Shown one piece after another: positions 21,609-32,743 of a stretch of DNA of 64,000 bases (position 1 is its first letter; each line of letters starts with the position of its first letter). The notes under the pieces are model-generated. The model was not told the origin of the DNA and searched no databases. It worked only from the letters and a program-made list of their open reading frames with translations. The position numbers and the translations under genes were made by a program. The stretch is from Globisporangium splendens (taxonomy: Eukaryota; Oomycota; Peronosporomycetes; Pythiales; Pythiaceae): the NCBI GenBank assembly GCA_006386115.1, contig VFIW01000137.1, forward strand, positions 1 through 64,000, given 5' to 3'.

Positions 21609-22181
21609 ATGTCATACTTTTAATGTCGTGGGGGTTGGAATACACAGCAACGAATGAGCTGGTGACTCGAAGGTTCACAGGTGTAATGCGTCACAAATGG
21701 GACTGGCGTGTGGATAATTTCTTCCTCGCCGAGTCGGCTTCTTTGTTTTCGCTGCTGCCTGTAAAATACAGAAAATACGGGACAATCCTCCCCTGAACTG
21801 AATATCTGCGACTCAAGTGCACTGAGCTCCATGTGATCCCAAATCCCGCGAGAATATCAGATACACAGGACCTCAACTGCAACGTTGCAAACGAACGACC
21901 ACAGAAAAGCGTCTGTAAACTCTATGGCATTACGCGCATACTCATCAGCCGTTCAATTGTGCGCTTCGAAAGTTGCGTCTTCTCGTACCTACAAACTGCG
22001 AAACACAAGCCATCCAAGCAGCTACTTCGCATCGTTTCTGCTCGCTGTACAGTGTAAGCTCAACTAAAGCACCTGACGAAATATCGAAATAAATGTGTTG
22101 GTGAGACCTCGGTCCACTTCCTCGTCATTCTCGAATCTGCCAGCTTCAGAGCAAGCCCGATTACCTGCAACTTCAGCCTTG
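21609..22181. other. Intergenic region upstream of protease copy 3
   Basis: This is 570 nt between the truncated 5' end of the old LINE and the start of the third protease gene. No gene was recognised. The last 60 nt resemble the leader of protease copies 1 and 2 (TCTGCCAGCTTCAGAGCAAG versus TTTGCCAGCTTCAAAGCAAG), but the long promoter repeat of the first pair is absent. Confidence 0.5.
22124..22138 (+). promoter_or_regulatory. Initiator/FPR-like core promoter of protease copy 3
   Basis: GTCATTCTCGAATCT aligns with the oomycete Inr-FPR core and stands about 45 nt upstream of the ATG, at the position equivalent to the motif in copies 1 and 2. Confidence 0.4.
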
Positions 22182-23264
22182 ATGAAGACCACCGCCGTCC
22201 TCGTCTTCGCTGCTATCGCCGCCGCCACGGTCAACGCCATCGACATCCCGGCCGAACACCACCAGCGATTCCTCCGCGAACAAGCCTCCATCGCCGAGGA
22301 ACTCGCCCAGTGGAAGGACAGTGTCGCCGGTCAGGTCGCCAAGAAGAACGGATACTACAAGGAAGCGCCATCCGTTGACACAGTCCTGAATGATGACCAA
22401 CTCAAGCGCTTCTTCCTCACCAAGCTGAGCATCGCCGAAGCCGAAAAAGTCAACCCAGAAGCCACCTTCTCCGTCAACACGCCGTTCACGCTCATGACCG
22501 ACGAGGAGTTCGCGCAGTACGTCAAGCGCTCGTCGGCCACGGTCGACGGTCTCAACGCGCTCGCCGCCACCAACGCCATCACTGTCACCATCGACCAGCC
22601 TAAAGGCAACCTGCGCAAGCTCGCTACCACGCTGGACTGGACCACGTCGGGCTGTGTCGCCGGTGTCAAGGACCAAGGTAACTGCGGCTCGTGTTGGGCA
22701 TTCTCGTCGGTCGGTGCGCTCGAGTCGGCCAACTGCTTGAAGAACGGCGCTCTCCAGTTGTTCTCGGAGCAACAGGTCACCAGTTGCGACACGAAGTCGA
22801 GTGGCTGCAACGGCGGTGCGACATCATATGCACTCCAATACGTTAAGAGCAAGGGCTCCATCTGCACCGCCGACTCATACCCATACACTTCTGGCGATGG
22901 AACAACAGGAACCTGCAACACGTCGTCGTGCACAGCCAAGACGCTCACCATCTCGTCTGTCACGAGCGTTTCTGCAACGGAAGCCGCGCTGATCTCGGCG
23001 ATTGCCAAACAGCCTGTCGCTGTCGCCGTCGCCGCTGGCAACAATGCTTGGAAGCAGTACAGCGGTGGTGTCTTGTCGTCGTGCGAGACTACGGATTTGG
23101 ACCACGCTGTGCTCGCTGTCGGCTACGATACTACGTCGTTCAAGCTCAAGAACCAATGGGGTACGTCGTGGGGAAACAACGGCTTCATCAACCTCAAGCG
23201 CAACGGCGCAGACTCGGCGTGCAGCGTCGTCAACCCGTACAGCGTGTATCCAAACATCGCTTGA
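22182..23264 (+). CDS. Papain-family cysteine protease, copy 3 (complete)
   Basis: This intronless gene encodes 360 residues with the same plan as the copy at 3036: signal-like N-terminus, propeptide, then the mature protease with QGNCGSCWAF, LDHAVLAVGYD and KNQWGTSWGN, so the Cys-His-Asn triad and oxyanion Gln are all kept. The propeptide segment before LKRFF (APSVDTVLNDDQ) is close in length and sequence to copy 1. Differences from copy 2 concentrate after the active-site Cys (for example CNGGATSYAL versus CDGGWPLWAL), which affects the substrate-cleft wall and may change specificity. Starting at 22182 gives the same leader as the paralogues; the in-frame ATG at 22095 would add 29 residues that match the untranslated leader of the other copies and is rejected. 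Confidence 0.95.
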   Translation: MKTTAVLVFAAIAAATVNAIDIPAEHHQRFLREQASIAEELAQWKDSVAGQVAKKNGYYKEAPSVDTVLNDDQLKRFFLTKLSIAEAEKVNPEATFSVNTPFTLMTDEEFAQYVKRSSATVDGLNALAATNAITVTIDQPKGNLRKLATTLDWTTSGCVAGVKDQGNCGSCWAFSSVGALESANCLKNGALQLFSEQQVTSCDTKSSGCNGGATSYALQYVKSKGSICTADSYPYTSGDGTTGTCNTSSCTAKTLTISSVTSVSATEAALISAIAKQPVAVAVAAGNNAWKQYSGGVLSSCETTDLDHAVLAVGYDTTSFKLKNQWGTSWGNNGFINLKRNGADSACSVVNPYSVYPNIA

Positions 23265-23984
23265 GTGTGCGGCTGTCGCGCTGTTCAGGACTGGATATTC
23301 TCGTTAGGTAGACACCAAAGCGGGCATCGTCAAGATTCTCTTTAACAGTTAGTTTTTGAACAAGCATCAGCAACGTTCAGCAGTGGGATGAGTGGCTCAG
23401 CCTTGAAGTGGTCATCATTGAACTCTAACGTTGCACTGAGGCGTAGTGTAACGCCAGAGCTCAGATGCAGAATCTCACTTGACTCCCAGGTTTGAGCTCA
23501 ACACGGGTGCTACCCAGCTACTGGTGCATAAACCAAAGTAAACCAAGGAGTTCAGAAGTAACAGCATATCATGACGACTCAAGTCAAGCGAAGCATGTGT
23601 TGAAAACTAGGCTCAGACGGCAGAAATTCGGCAGTGATGACACCTGAGCGCGTTGACGGTGGAGGAGTGTGCACGGTTTACTGCCAGCAAACCTACAGGC
23701 AACGAGCGACTTCTGTCTGCGCATGATGCCTGAGGTGTCGTTGTGGACGTGAAAGCTCATCACTCGTTTAAACGGCAAGTACTGTAGATTATTGCAACCC
23801 TTCCAACAGCGGTTCACCAGCTACTCCAGAGCGGTTCAAGCACAAACTATTGAGCCGGTTCAACCGATGCAAAATGTAATGTGACCCACGCTAATCCAGA
23901 CCCACCGCACATTCTGTGGATAGATTTCCACCAGCAGCAGCTCCGCTTGTCATCCATCACCCGAAGAGAGACGAGGACACCAGA
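23265..23984. other. Intergenic region, nothing recognised
   Basis: This 720-nt stretch contains the 3' flank of protease copy 3 and the promoter of TIM21. Only short random frames are present. Short GGTTCAA words (about 23830-23865) recur but do not form a tRNA. Confidence 0.4.
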
Positions 23985-25017
23985 ATGCTGCGCCACATCG
24001 GACTCCACGCGCGTCGCGCGCTGCCGAAGACCACCACCGCCGCCGTCGTCGCCACCGAGTGCCAGGCCGCGCAGGCGCTCGCGCGTCGCAGCGCCAACCC
24101 GCGCACGTTCGTGACCACGCGCGCGCGTCTCAACGCCGAGAAGGTAAGGGCAAATGCCTCACATGCTAGAAAGTTCAGAGCTCTTCCGACGCTCGCGCAT
24201 TATAGAGACGCTACGGATCACCGCAATGATGCCCTCGTGTATGTGTAATGACTGCTCTGTGTGTCTTGATGTATGTGTGTAGCCTGCGGCGGAGGGTGCG
24301 CAAGCCGGCAAGCCTCAGGATGCGCTCGTGCTGACGCCGTACGAGAAGGTGACAGCGACAGCGACCGGCGGGTTCTGGCTTGGATTGCTCGGTCTCGGCG
24401 CCGCTGGCGTCTACTTTGTGATCCGCGAGTTGATGCCAAAGTACGTCTTTGCTCTTGGTGATCTTGAGTAGAAGGCAGTGAACACCCTCTAGAGTATGAT
24501 GCTGATGCTGCGTGTCTCTGTTTCTCTTTGTGGAACGTAGCCGAATGAGCCCGAACGGACTGTTCAGTGAGACGCTGGACTTTCTCTCGGAGAACACGGA
24601 CGTGACGTCGCGTCTCGGCATGCCCGTCCACGGCTACGGTCACGACCACGGCGGCCACCGTGAGGGTCGACGAAACCGCATCGAGCACGTGAACCTCAAG
24701 GACAAGGACGGCAACCCGCGTCTTCGGTACGTTGGCGTGCACGTTATGCCTTATGAGTATGTGTATAACGGTCTCACCATTTCTTCTTGCTCTTTATGTG
24801 AACTTGTAGCATCAAGTTCAACATCAAGGGACCATCGGGCCACGCGTATGTGTTTGCCGAAGTGAACCACGACATGAAGAAGCACGAGTTCGTGTACCTC
24901 ATCGTGCAGTTCACCAAGACGGGCGAGGTCGTGAAGGTCATCGACAATCGACAGATCCTCTTGGCCGACACCAAGGAGGAGCAGGACGCTTTGCGCCAGC
25001 TGTTGGGCAAGCAGTAA
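23985..25017 (+). CDS. TIM21: TIM21-like subunit of mitochondrial import machinery (4 exons)
   Basis: Exons 23985-24143, 24283-24440, 24541-24726 and 24810-25017 give 236 residues. The N-terminus (about 1-50) is rich in Arg, Ala and Thr with few acidic residues, as in a mitochondrial presequence. One membrane helix lies near residues 82-102 (GGFWLGLLGLGAAGVYFVI). The C-terminal domain has the TIM21 hallmarks: PNGLFSETLDFL, LGMPVHGYG, GRRNRIEHVNLKDKDGN, IKFNIKGPSGHAYVFAEV. In yeast and animals Tim21 is an inner-membrane subunit of the TIM23 translocase that contacts TOM22 and respiratory complexes. The domain faces the intermembrane space. Splice donors are GTAAGG, GTACGT and GTACGT. The mtHSP70 motor partner is encoded at 52949 in this window. 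Confidence 0.9.
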
Positions 25018-25251
25018 ACCAAGTTACCGACCAAAGTCATTCCCGTTTTTGCATACTGGACGACGTAGTCTGCCTGACAATACAGCCCACTGACAGGTTC
25101 TGCTCCCACAGTCTTCGCCTTCAAACAAGGAGCACTGAATGAAAAAAAAAGCGATAAAGTAAATATGTATTTGCTCGGTAACCAAAATGCGGATAATCAC
25201 TCTCTTTCTCTGTGCCGTGCGAAGAGGGATGCCCTTGAGGTTGCGGCTTTA

Positions 25252-25253
<2 letters not shown>

Positions 25254-25296
<43 letters not shown>
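25254..25296 (+). repeat. (CT)n microsatellite
   Basis: About 43 nt of uninterrupted CT dinucleotides in the 3' intergenic space between two convergent genes (TIM21 and the IFRD-family gene). Confidence 0.95.
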
Positions 25297-25301
<5 letters not shown>

Positions 25302-25308
25302 CTTAAAG

Positions 25309-27198
25309 TCAATCTTCGAATAAAAACGCGTTCTGCGCCATGCCCTTTCGGGAGACTTCATTGCGTTTGCTCACAGCCTTGGATTTGTGGTTGGCGCGCC
25401 GCTTGGACGTCGAGACCATGCTCATTTTCACGGCGGTTTTGCTCTCGGACACGTCAAACACGTCGCGCAACACGTCGTTTTCCACCATGTGCACCTAGTA
25501 AAGAGCAACGAGTTAGATTCAAACTTTCAGCGTTCGCACATATACAAAGCTAAGCAAGTACCTGGAAGCCGCTTTGAAGCACGCGACGAAACACATGCAC
25601 CTGGAAAAAGCAGCGCCACGTCGAGATCGAGAGCGTCTCGTCCTCGATCTGGAGCTCCTCGTGCGGTCCCTCGCCCGTTCGCAGCGTCTCGAGCACTTCC
25701 TTGAGCGACGATCGCTGCACCTTGCGGTTCTTCTTGCCAATGCTCTTACCCGTTTCCTTCATGTACCGCTCGATCTTGGTGTCCAACCCGCCGATGAGAC
25801 TCGAGTCTGGGTCTTCGTCCGCGTAGCACCAGGTATCATCATCATCGTCGTTTCCTTGCGACGGCACCTCGTACTTGCACTGCACCAGAAGCGCGAGCAC
25901 CTCGCATGCTGCAGAGCGCACTGAAGGGTTCATGCCTTCACGGGCAAAGCCAGAGATTGCCGCTACGTGGTCGTAAATGATCGAGTTGTCGTCGTAGATC
26001 TTGGACACGATCGCACGTGAACGGAACGTGCTGATCAGGAACGCCCAACACTCGAGCGCAGCGATGGTCAGCGACTCGGGATACTCGTCGCCTTCTTCGT
26101 CGGCGTCCTTCGATGCTGTGAGCAGATGGCCGAGCACATCGATGAGCTCCCACCTCTGTTGGTCTTCACGACAACACACAAAGCACGCAATGCTGAGTGC
26201 GTACACGGCTTCCACGCGCAGAGCTGGCTCGCCTTCGTCGGTGAGAATGCGCTGCAGTGGCGCACGAACGTCTGCAGGGATAAAGCACAAGACACATCTG
26301 TTATGAGTTCAACATTGCAAATAAGGCACACAGGAACCAACGACATACTAGCATATACGCATACGATACCATCAAAGAATTCCTGTTCATCCGATCCAAG
26401 CGTGGTCGCTAGAACGCCCAGAGAGCGCAGCGCCAGTATGCCCGAGTCCTTCATTCGCTTCTTGAGGCACGCGAGGATGTTGGACGTCAGCGTCACTTTG
26501 GACGACTGCACACTGGCGGTCATCACGGAGCCGCATAACAGCCGAATGATCTAGCAGTGTGTCCATACACACTCTGTGGTTAATAGAATGCCTTGAGCTT
26601 GCAATGCATAAAATACCAATCATACCTTTTGCAGTGCTTGGATCTTGGTCGTGTCTCGCTTCTCCATGAGCTCGTCAATGGCCGTCTCGAGCTCCTCGTC
26701 GCGCTCGTGGTGCGCACCTCCGTACTGATGCGCTTTCCACTTGTTCGTGCGCTTCTTTTGCTGCGATCCTGCAGCTCCGCCATCTCCATCGAGACCTCCG
26801 CGCGCGCCATTCTCATTCTGCTCCCACTCCAGAACGCTCTCGAGGTCCGAGCTCGCCGACGACTCGTCGCGGTTCGTGATGATACTGAAGTCCACCGATC
26901 CCTGGTCGTCCTCATGCGCGAGCGCCTGCCACAACAACCGCTTGCCTTCCTGTGTACATGCCATGCATTCCACACAATATCAGCCGTACGCCATCAATCA
27001 TTATGCACACAAAATCCTTCATGCTTTACATCCAGTGTACACGAACACGCATATACAGTGCATCAATCGCCTGCACTACAAACACACGTGCACGCGTGTA
27101 GATAGATCGGCATATACCTCGGAGAGTCGACGTCGCAGCTGCGGGTTCGCCAGATTCTTGCTTCGCGACGCGGTCTTGCCGTGTCCACCGCGCGCCAT
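25309..27198 (-). CDS. Interferon-related developmental regulator (IFRD) family protein (5 exons)
   Basis: Exons 27118-27198, 26949-26626, 26550-26370, 26271-25562 and 25494-25309 (minus strand) give 493 residues. The N-terminus is basic (MARGGHGKTASRS). The central part consists of Armadillo/HEAT-like helices (for example LTSNILACLKKRMKDSGILALRSLG is one helical pair, cited here only in part by position, about residues 155-180). An acidic patch DDDDDTWC lies near 345. The C-terminal IFRD signature includes VENDVLRDVFDVSE followed by a basic SKRRANHKSKAVSKRNEVSRK-like tail spread over the last 35 residues. Animal IFRD1/2 act as transcriptional co-regulators and IFRD2 also binds idle ribosomes; which role applies here is unknown. 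Splice phases agree at all four junctions. The gene is convergent with TIM21. Confidence 0.82.
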
Positions 27199-29415
27199 TT
27201 TGCCTTCTGCGTCTCTTCAATCAAGCAGCTCCTCGCCTGCGCGCACTCTTCCACGCACTTCGCAGTATCAAATCGCACTATTGAAGCAGCCAAACGCGTA
27301 CACAACGGAGCTGTTCACTGCTCGTATGCGCTTCGACTGGCGTGCGCTGTGTCCGTTGGTTTCACTCGCACATTCGCATGGCATTGCGCCATTTCGTGCC
27401 TTCAACAGGCGCCGACGATCTTTTCTTTTGCGGCTGTCTCATATTGTTTCATGTGGAGCGCTTCACATTTATTTTTGAATATTGTAGGTTTGGACCACAT
27501 GGCGCTCTACATTTTGTGGTGTGGAGCGGGTGGTGATGTGGGACATATGCTGAGCCACCGACTGGTTGACACAAGCAAGTGGGTTCATGATTGATGTGAT
27601 GGCAGCACTCGGGGTCAAACAAAGACAGAGAGGTCTTGGCTTAGAAGCTCCTGCTGCCGAAATTTTCACGCACTTCATGGTTCGTGTATTTGGCACAGTA
27701 CACTGCGCATTTCGCTATTTCGCTAGGAGAACGCATGTGCAATGCAGCGGCATTGTCACGATTGAAATTTTCAGCACACTTCATGTGGCAAGTGCGAATG
27801 CAGCTCCACATTGCATTTCGCTTCGAGACGAACGAGCTGAAGATTAGTAGCGCCGACGGCTGCTGCAGCGGAGCTTTCCAGGCAGACGGGAAGCCATGTG
27901 AGACTCGGTATCTTTGTGTCCCCTCTCGCTCTCTCGTTTTGCCTGTCGAATCACTTCGTTCCGGTTGACCTTCAACAGGCAAAATGTAACACGATATCAA
28001 ACATCAAGGGCATTCAAATGTCAGAAGGTATTCCTCATTCTGTTGCGTGAAATGTACTTTCGAGACTAACACGTTTCAAGAGGGTATCAATAAATAGTGC
28101 ACATGTATGATGGAGGCTCGACTGACATGCGCCGTTTTCGTCTCTGATGGATTGGCTCCATCCTTGACACATTTCTGTCAGGAATTTTCGCTGTCGCGTG
28201 GTCGCGGTTAATCCACACTTTGCTTCGTCCACTTCTTTGACTGGCGGAACCGCGAGTTGAAATTTTGCGCGTGTGATACAGACAGACGGACGAGGGCTGC
28301 TTCGAAATCGTCCCACGTTGACAGCTTCAACTTGCCGTGCTCCAAGTGATGACGCGCTTTTTGTGTGTGTTGAACATGACCAACGCATGCACCCAGTATT
28401 TGACTCTATGCACAGAGGACTCACATGCGTTGTGGGGATGCCTATCATCTTCGCGGCGCAATTGATGCCAAACACGAACCACCAGATGCCAGGTCATCGT
28501 CGCCTGAAAATTTCCAATCTCTTCGTGCGTGTCCTGACAGTTTCGAGGCGTTGTGCTCGTGGCGTAAGTCAAGAATGTGTCAACCGAGTCTTCCCTTTCT
28601 CGCTTTTGGTTCCGCGCCAGACAAGGAGTGCGAGCACAGCAAGCGAGCAGCTTGCAATATGCGACGAAGGGAGGGAATGGGTTACGACAGCAGAGACAAA
28701 AGAGCAAAGGATAAACATCTGTCCGCTTCAACGCCATAATACGCACTCATATCGGGCATAGCCAGCGGATTCAGTCAGCCATGAACGGTAGCTTGTGTCA
28801 CCAGAACTCGACAACAAACTAATGCTCCTTCGCTTTGCGACCCCCTCCTCGAGGCATTCTTACAGACTTTGCTGACCAATTCTAGGGCATGCAGACAGGG
28901 GAGACAGAGGAGCTCTCGCACCCTCCTATTGACCCCCATCTCCGCTGCCTACGTGCCACCCACGCACTCGCATCCTGGTACATTTCTCTTTCCAGCAACG
29001 TCCCAAATTTTCGCCACCACGCTCGACAATTTTGATCGTTGTCATCAGTCCATCCCTCCTCAACGGCTCTGCTTCATATCAGTCACCCCAATGGTCAACC
29101 TCTTCCTTTTACCACCAATCCGAACACTGTTCTCAACAATTTCATCCAATAAGAGTCTATCAATGTGATTTTTGGTGGCAGCAGTCGATTATGATCCGTG
29201 GCACTAGCCGCATGCGTATCGCCACCTACCTTGCAGCTGGAGCGAGCATTCAGGTGACACGCACCACATACAGCAAGCGCTTGAAGGTGCTCCATACGCT
29301 CCTCATTCCCTCGTGCCGCTGCGCGCGTTCCCCCAGAGCTCTCATTCTCCAAGTTGCGCTCTCCTGCGTACATCTCCAGCAACAAGCAGTAGTCCAAGCA
29401 CTCCTCCATTCCACA
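27199..29415. other. 2.2 kb intergenic region, no gene recognised
   Basis: This interval separates two divergent genes (the IFRD-family gene and GH1). Short frames occur on both strands without recognisable similarity. An imperfect direct repeat of about 58 nt begins at roughly 27658 and 27762 (both start GAAATTTTCA and end GCATTTCGCT). The rest shows no structure that I can interpret. Confidence 0.4.
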
Positions 29416-30843
29416 ATGGTCGAGCGCATCGAGTTCCCAGAAAACTTTATGTGGGGCACGGCCACGGCGTCGTACCAGATCGAAGGCGCGACGGAAGAGG
29501 GCGGGCGTGGCGACTCCATCTGGGACGCGTTCTCGCGCACGCCTGGCAAGGTGTTCAATGGCGACACGGGTGCCGTGGCTGTCGACCACTACCACCGCTA
29601 CAAGGAGGACGTGCAGCTCATGAAGAACATGGGACTCAAGGCGTACCGCTTGTCGCTCGCGTGGCCACGCATCATCCCCGCGGGGGTCGGCAAGGTCAAC
29701 GAGGAAGGCGTGGACTTCTACAACCGCTTGATCGATGAGCTCATCGCGAACGGCATTGAGCCGCTCGTCACGTTGTACCACTGGGATCTGCCACTGCCAT
29801 TGCTCGTCGAGTACGACGGCTGGCTCGGCGGCAAGTACATCCAGGACGCGTTTGCAGCCTACGCGCGCGTGTGCTTCCAACGCTTTGGCGACCGCGTCAA
29901 GAACTGGTTGACGCTCAACGAGCCGTGGTGCTCGGCGTTCCTGGGCTACGGCGCGGGCGTGCACGCTCCCGGCCGCAAGATCAACCCGCACAAGGAGCCG
30001 TACGTCGCGGCGCACAACCTGCTCATCTCGCACGCGCGCGCCGTGCACATCTACCGCACCGAGTTCAAGCCGACGCAGGGCGGCCGCATCGGCATCACGA
30101 ACAACTGCGACTGGCGCGTGCCAAAGCCAACAGACGACCCAGTGCAGGCCAAGGCGAACGCTGAGGCAGCCGAGCGCTCGCTCCTGTTCTTCCTCGGGTG
30201 GTTTGCCGACCCAGTGTACTTTGGCGACTACCCTCAGGTGATGAAGGATCGCGTCGGCAACCGCCTGCCAAAGTTCACGGACGCCGAGAAGGAGCTACTC
30301 AAGGGCAGTGCAGACTTCTTCGGTCTCAACCACTACGGCACGTCGCTGACCGAGCCTTCGCCAGAGTACGCGGCGGGGAAGCTCGGCCCGAACGACAACA
30401 CGGGAAGCTACCCAGCCGACGAGGGCGTCACGCTCTCGGACGACGCGACGTGGAAGAAGACCGACATGGGCTGGAACGCTGTGCCGTGGGGCTTGGAGAA
30501 GATGCTGCTCTGGGTCCAGAAGCGCTACAACCCGTCGGGTGGCATCTACGTGACCGAGAACGGCTGCGCGTGCGCTGACAAGACCAAGGAGGAGGCGCAG
30601 AACGACGACTTCCGCGTCGAGTTCTACAAGGGGTACATCACGGGCATGCACCGCGCGATTGCGCAGGGTGCCGACGTGCGTGGGTACTTTGCGTGGTCGT
30701 TCGTGGACAACTACGAGTGGGCCGAGGGCTACAACAAGCGCTTCGGCATCCACTGGGTCAACTACGAGACCCAGGAGCGTGTGCCGAAGAAGTCGGCGCT
30801 CTGGTTCGGCGAGACGCTGCGCAACAACGGTTTCGACGCGTAA
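29416..30843 (+). CDS. GH1 beta-glucosidase, copy A
   Basis: This intronless gene encodes 475 residues, the usual length of a single-domain glycoside hydrolase family 1 enzyme. The family landmarks are all present: the N-terminal FMWGTATASYQIEG motif, acid/base Glu169 in TLNEPW, nucleophile Glu381 in IYVTENG, Tyr307 in LNHYGT, and the YFAWSFVDNYEW motif near the end. It should cleave terminal beta-linked glucose from disaccharides or aryl glycosides. No signal peptide is visible from the ATG at 29416, so a cytosolic enzyme is likely. The reading frame is open upstream to 29032, but that part is low in family similarity, and the chosen Met directly precedes the (beta/alpha)8 barrel. Its closest relative in the window is at 37114. 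Confidence 0.94.
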   Translation: MVERIEFPENFMWGTATASYQIEGATEEGGRGDSIWDAFSRTPGKVFNGDTGAVAVDHYHRYKEDVQLMKNMGLKAYRLSLAWPRIIPAGVGKVNEEGVDFYNRLIDELIANGIEPLVTLYHWDLPLPLLVEYDGWLGGKYIQDAFAAYARVCFQRFGDRVKNWLTLNEPWCSAFLGYGAGVHAPGRKINPHKEPYVAAHNLLISHARAVHIYRTEFKPTQGGRIGITNNCDWRVPKPTDDPVQAKANAEAAERSLLFFLGWFADPVYFGDYPQVMKDRVGNRLPKFTDAEKELLKGSADFFGLNHYGTSLTEPSPEYAAGKLGPNDNTGSYPADEGVTLSDDATWKKTDMGWNAVPWGLEKMLLWVQKRYNPSGGIYVTENGCACADKTKEEAQNDDFRVEFYKGYITGMHRAIAQGADVRGYFAWSFVDNYEWAEGYNKRFGIHWVNYETQERVPKKSALWFGETLRNNGFDA

Positions 30844-31220
30844 GGCGCGAGTCGTTTGGTCATTTTGGAATGGCTGGCTGATTGTGACGCAACGTGCAGC
30901 AAGTTCCTGGCAGCATCGTATGTGTGTGTGGGTGCGTGGGTGGAAGCCTCCCACCTTTGAAAAAAAGAAAACCTTCGTGTCGTAAAAGCATTCATTTTGA
31001 GCCTTTTAGGCAATTCATTCCTTTTGCTTTTATATGGAAAAGATAATGACGATAGTGTGATAAAACAACTTTCAAAGTTCCATTGCGTTGTTCCAGAATG
31101 ATGAAGGTCAGCATATATCGGATCCACCCTTGACAATGTTGTGATATTTGCTTGGTTGTCTGTTTATCAGCAAGTTCATATGAGTGTTGCTTGATCGTGT
31201 TGCCTGCAGATCTGCTTATG
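30844..31220. other. Convergent 3' flank
   Basis: This is 377 nt between the ends of GH1 copy A and CFAP96. It is AT-rich after 30950 with A-rich and T-rich runs suited to 3' end formation. No gene was recognised. Confidence 0.45.
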
Positions 31221-32488
31221 CTACAGGTGGTGCTTGGAGATGCCGAGGAGACACGTGCCTTTCGTGAGCTTGGACTTGGGGAAGCTGCTCGGACGGAACG
31301 CCTTGCGCTCCTTGAGCGCGTCTGGCAGGTTCTTGGTCGTGACCTTGACCAGGTGCCGGCGGTTCGGCAGCATCGCGCGGTTGATCACGCTCTCGTCGTA
31401 CGGGTCGGGCTGCTGCTCCGTGAACTTCTCGAACGCGCTGTCACCATAACAAGGTTGCAAGCCGTAAAGCCTAAGCACCGACTATGAAAGCGATCAAACA
31501 GCGCAAGGCAACGTACCCTTGGTCGCCTTCTTTACTGGGGTTGTTGGGCCGCCACGGCTTGAACGTCGACGCCTTGGCCGCGGCGCGCTCCTTTGGGTTC
31601 ATGAGCTCCAAGGCTCCAGGTGGCTTGACGATGCACGTGTCGTCCCACCTGAGCACCTTGGCGGCCGCGACGTGCTCGTGCGCGTCAAAGTAGTCGACGC
31701 TCGTGGCCGTGAACTTGAACGCCTTGCGGTCGCACATGAGCGCGCGGTGCGTCGCGAGGTCCTTGCGCGACTCGATGCGCTCCGAGTCGAACTCGATGGG
31801 CACCGCTGGGATCTGACCACCGATCAGCGTGCCCGTGTACCCAAACGTGCCGCGCTTGCCTGGGTTCGTGAGCACGTTCTTTTTCTATATGGATGCAAAC
31901 AAGACCATCGCAATCTAGGTGAGCTGCTTGCTCGTGTACATACTTCAGAGCATTGCAGAGGCTGTCGAATGCTGTGTACCTCAAAAGCCCTGTCTTTCGG
32001 GTTGGGTCTGGGTCGCGCGGCGTTTTCCTCTTGCGCTTTCTTGATGTCGTCTTCGTCGCGCTCAAACTTGGCAAACGCGCCACAGTAGTCTCCTGCACCC
32101 GCGCTGCCATCAAATGCAAATGCAAAAGCTAAGTGGCAACTCACAGCAACGAGCAAGCATACAAAGTCACATCATGGCCACAAACGTACTGCGCTTTGGG
32201 TGGCGACGAGAACGCGAAGCCGCTCGACTTGACGAACTTGCTCGTGTTCTCGAGTCGGCGCTTGGCCTCAAGCTTGTAGAGCTCGACGCACTCGCCACCG
32301 ATACCGTCGAACTTGCGGAAGCCCGGACCGAGCGTGGCCGCCGTCTGGCCTTTCTTGGGCGGACACGTCAGGAAGGGCTTGAGGTCGCCGCCAAGACCGC
32401 GGTCCTTGGACTTCTTGGTCATGTACGGATCCCCGACGCTCACGAAGGACGGATCGCTGAAGCCGCCGTCTCGAGAACGCTTGTCCAT
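31221..32488 (-). CDS. CFAP96: CFAP96-like cilia and flagella associated protein (4 exons)
   Basis: Exons 32190-32488, 31980-32103, 31517-31884 and 31221-31437 (minus strand) give 335 residues. Similarity to the animal C4orf47/CFAP96 family is seen in PSFVSVGDPY near the N-terminus, KNVLTNPGKRGTFGYTGTLIGG (around residues 143-164; compare KNLYTNPGKKGTGYGY in animals), a DYFDAHEH motif, and a FKPWRPNNPSK motif. The family is associated with axonemes. This fits an organism with flagellated zoospores and predicts expression during sporulation. There is no signal peptide or membrane segment. Three introns of 86, 95 and 79 nt use GTACGT or GTACAC donors; frame and phase agree at each junction. The start codon is the first ATG in frame with the conserved VGDPY block. 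Confidence 0.78.
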
Positions 32489-32743
32489 GGCGGCGAGGCA
32501 GCTGTATATAGACCATGTCAACAATGAAGCTATTTATGCCGTCGGCACTGTAAATATAGCGAAGGACAAGCTACACCTTCGTGCAACGCCGCGTTGCGCG
32601 AAACAAAACACTTTTAGCATGTTGGTTCGCCATCAAAAAAGCAACTTCCATACTCGTGCAACAGCACTCAAGGCGAATGTAACTCGAACCAAAGCACTTG
32701 TATCTTAATGTAGATTAGACTCGCAAAACGAAACACGCTTTGC

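Noticed and set aside
29032..29415. N-terminal extension of GH1 copy A
   Set aside because: The open frame upstream of 29416 shows no GH1 similarity and no signal peptide; the Met at 29416 starts the catalytic barrel.
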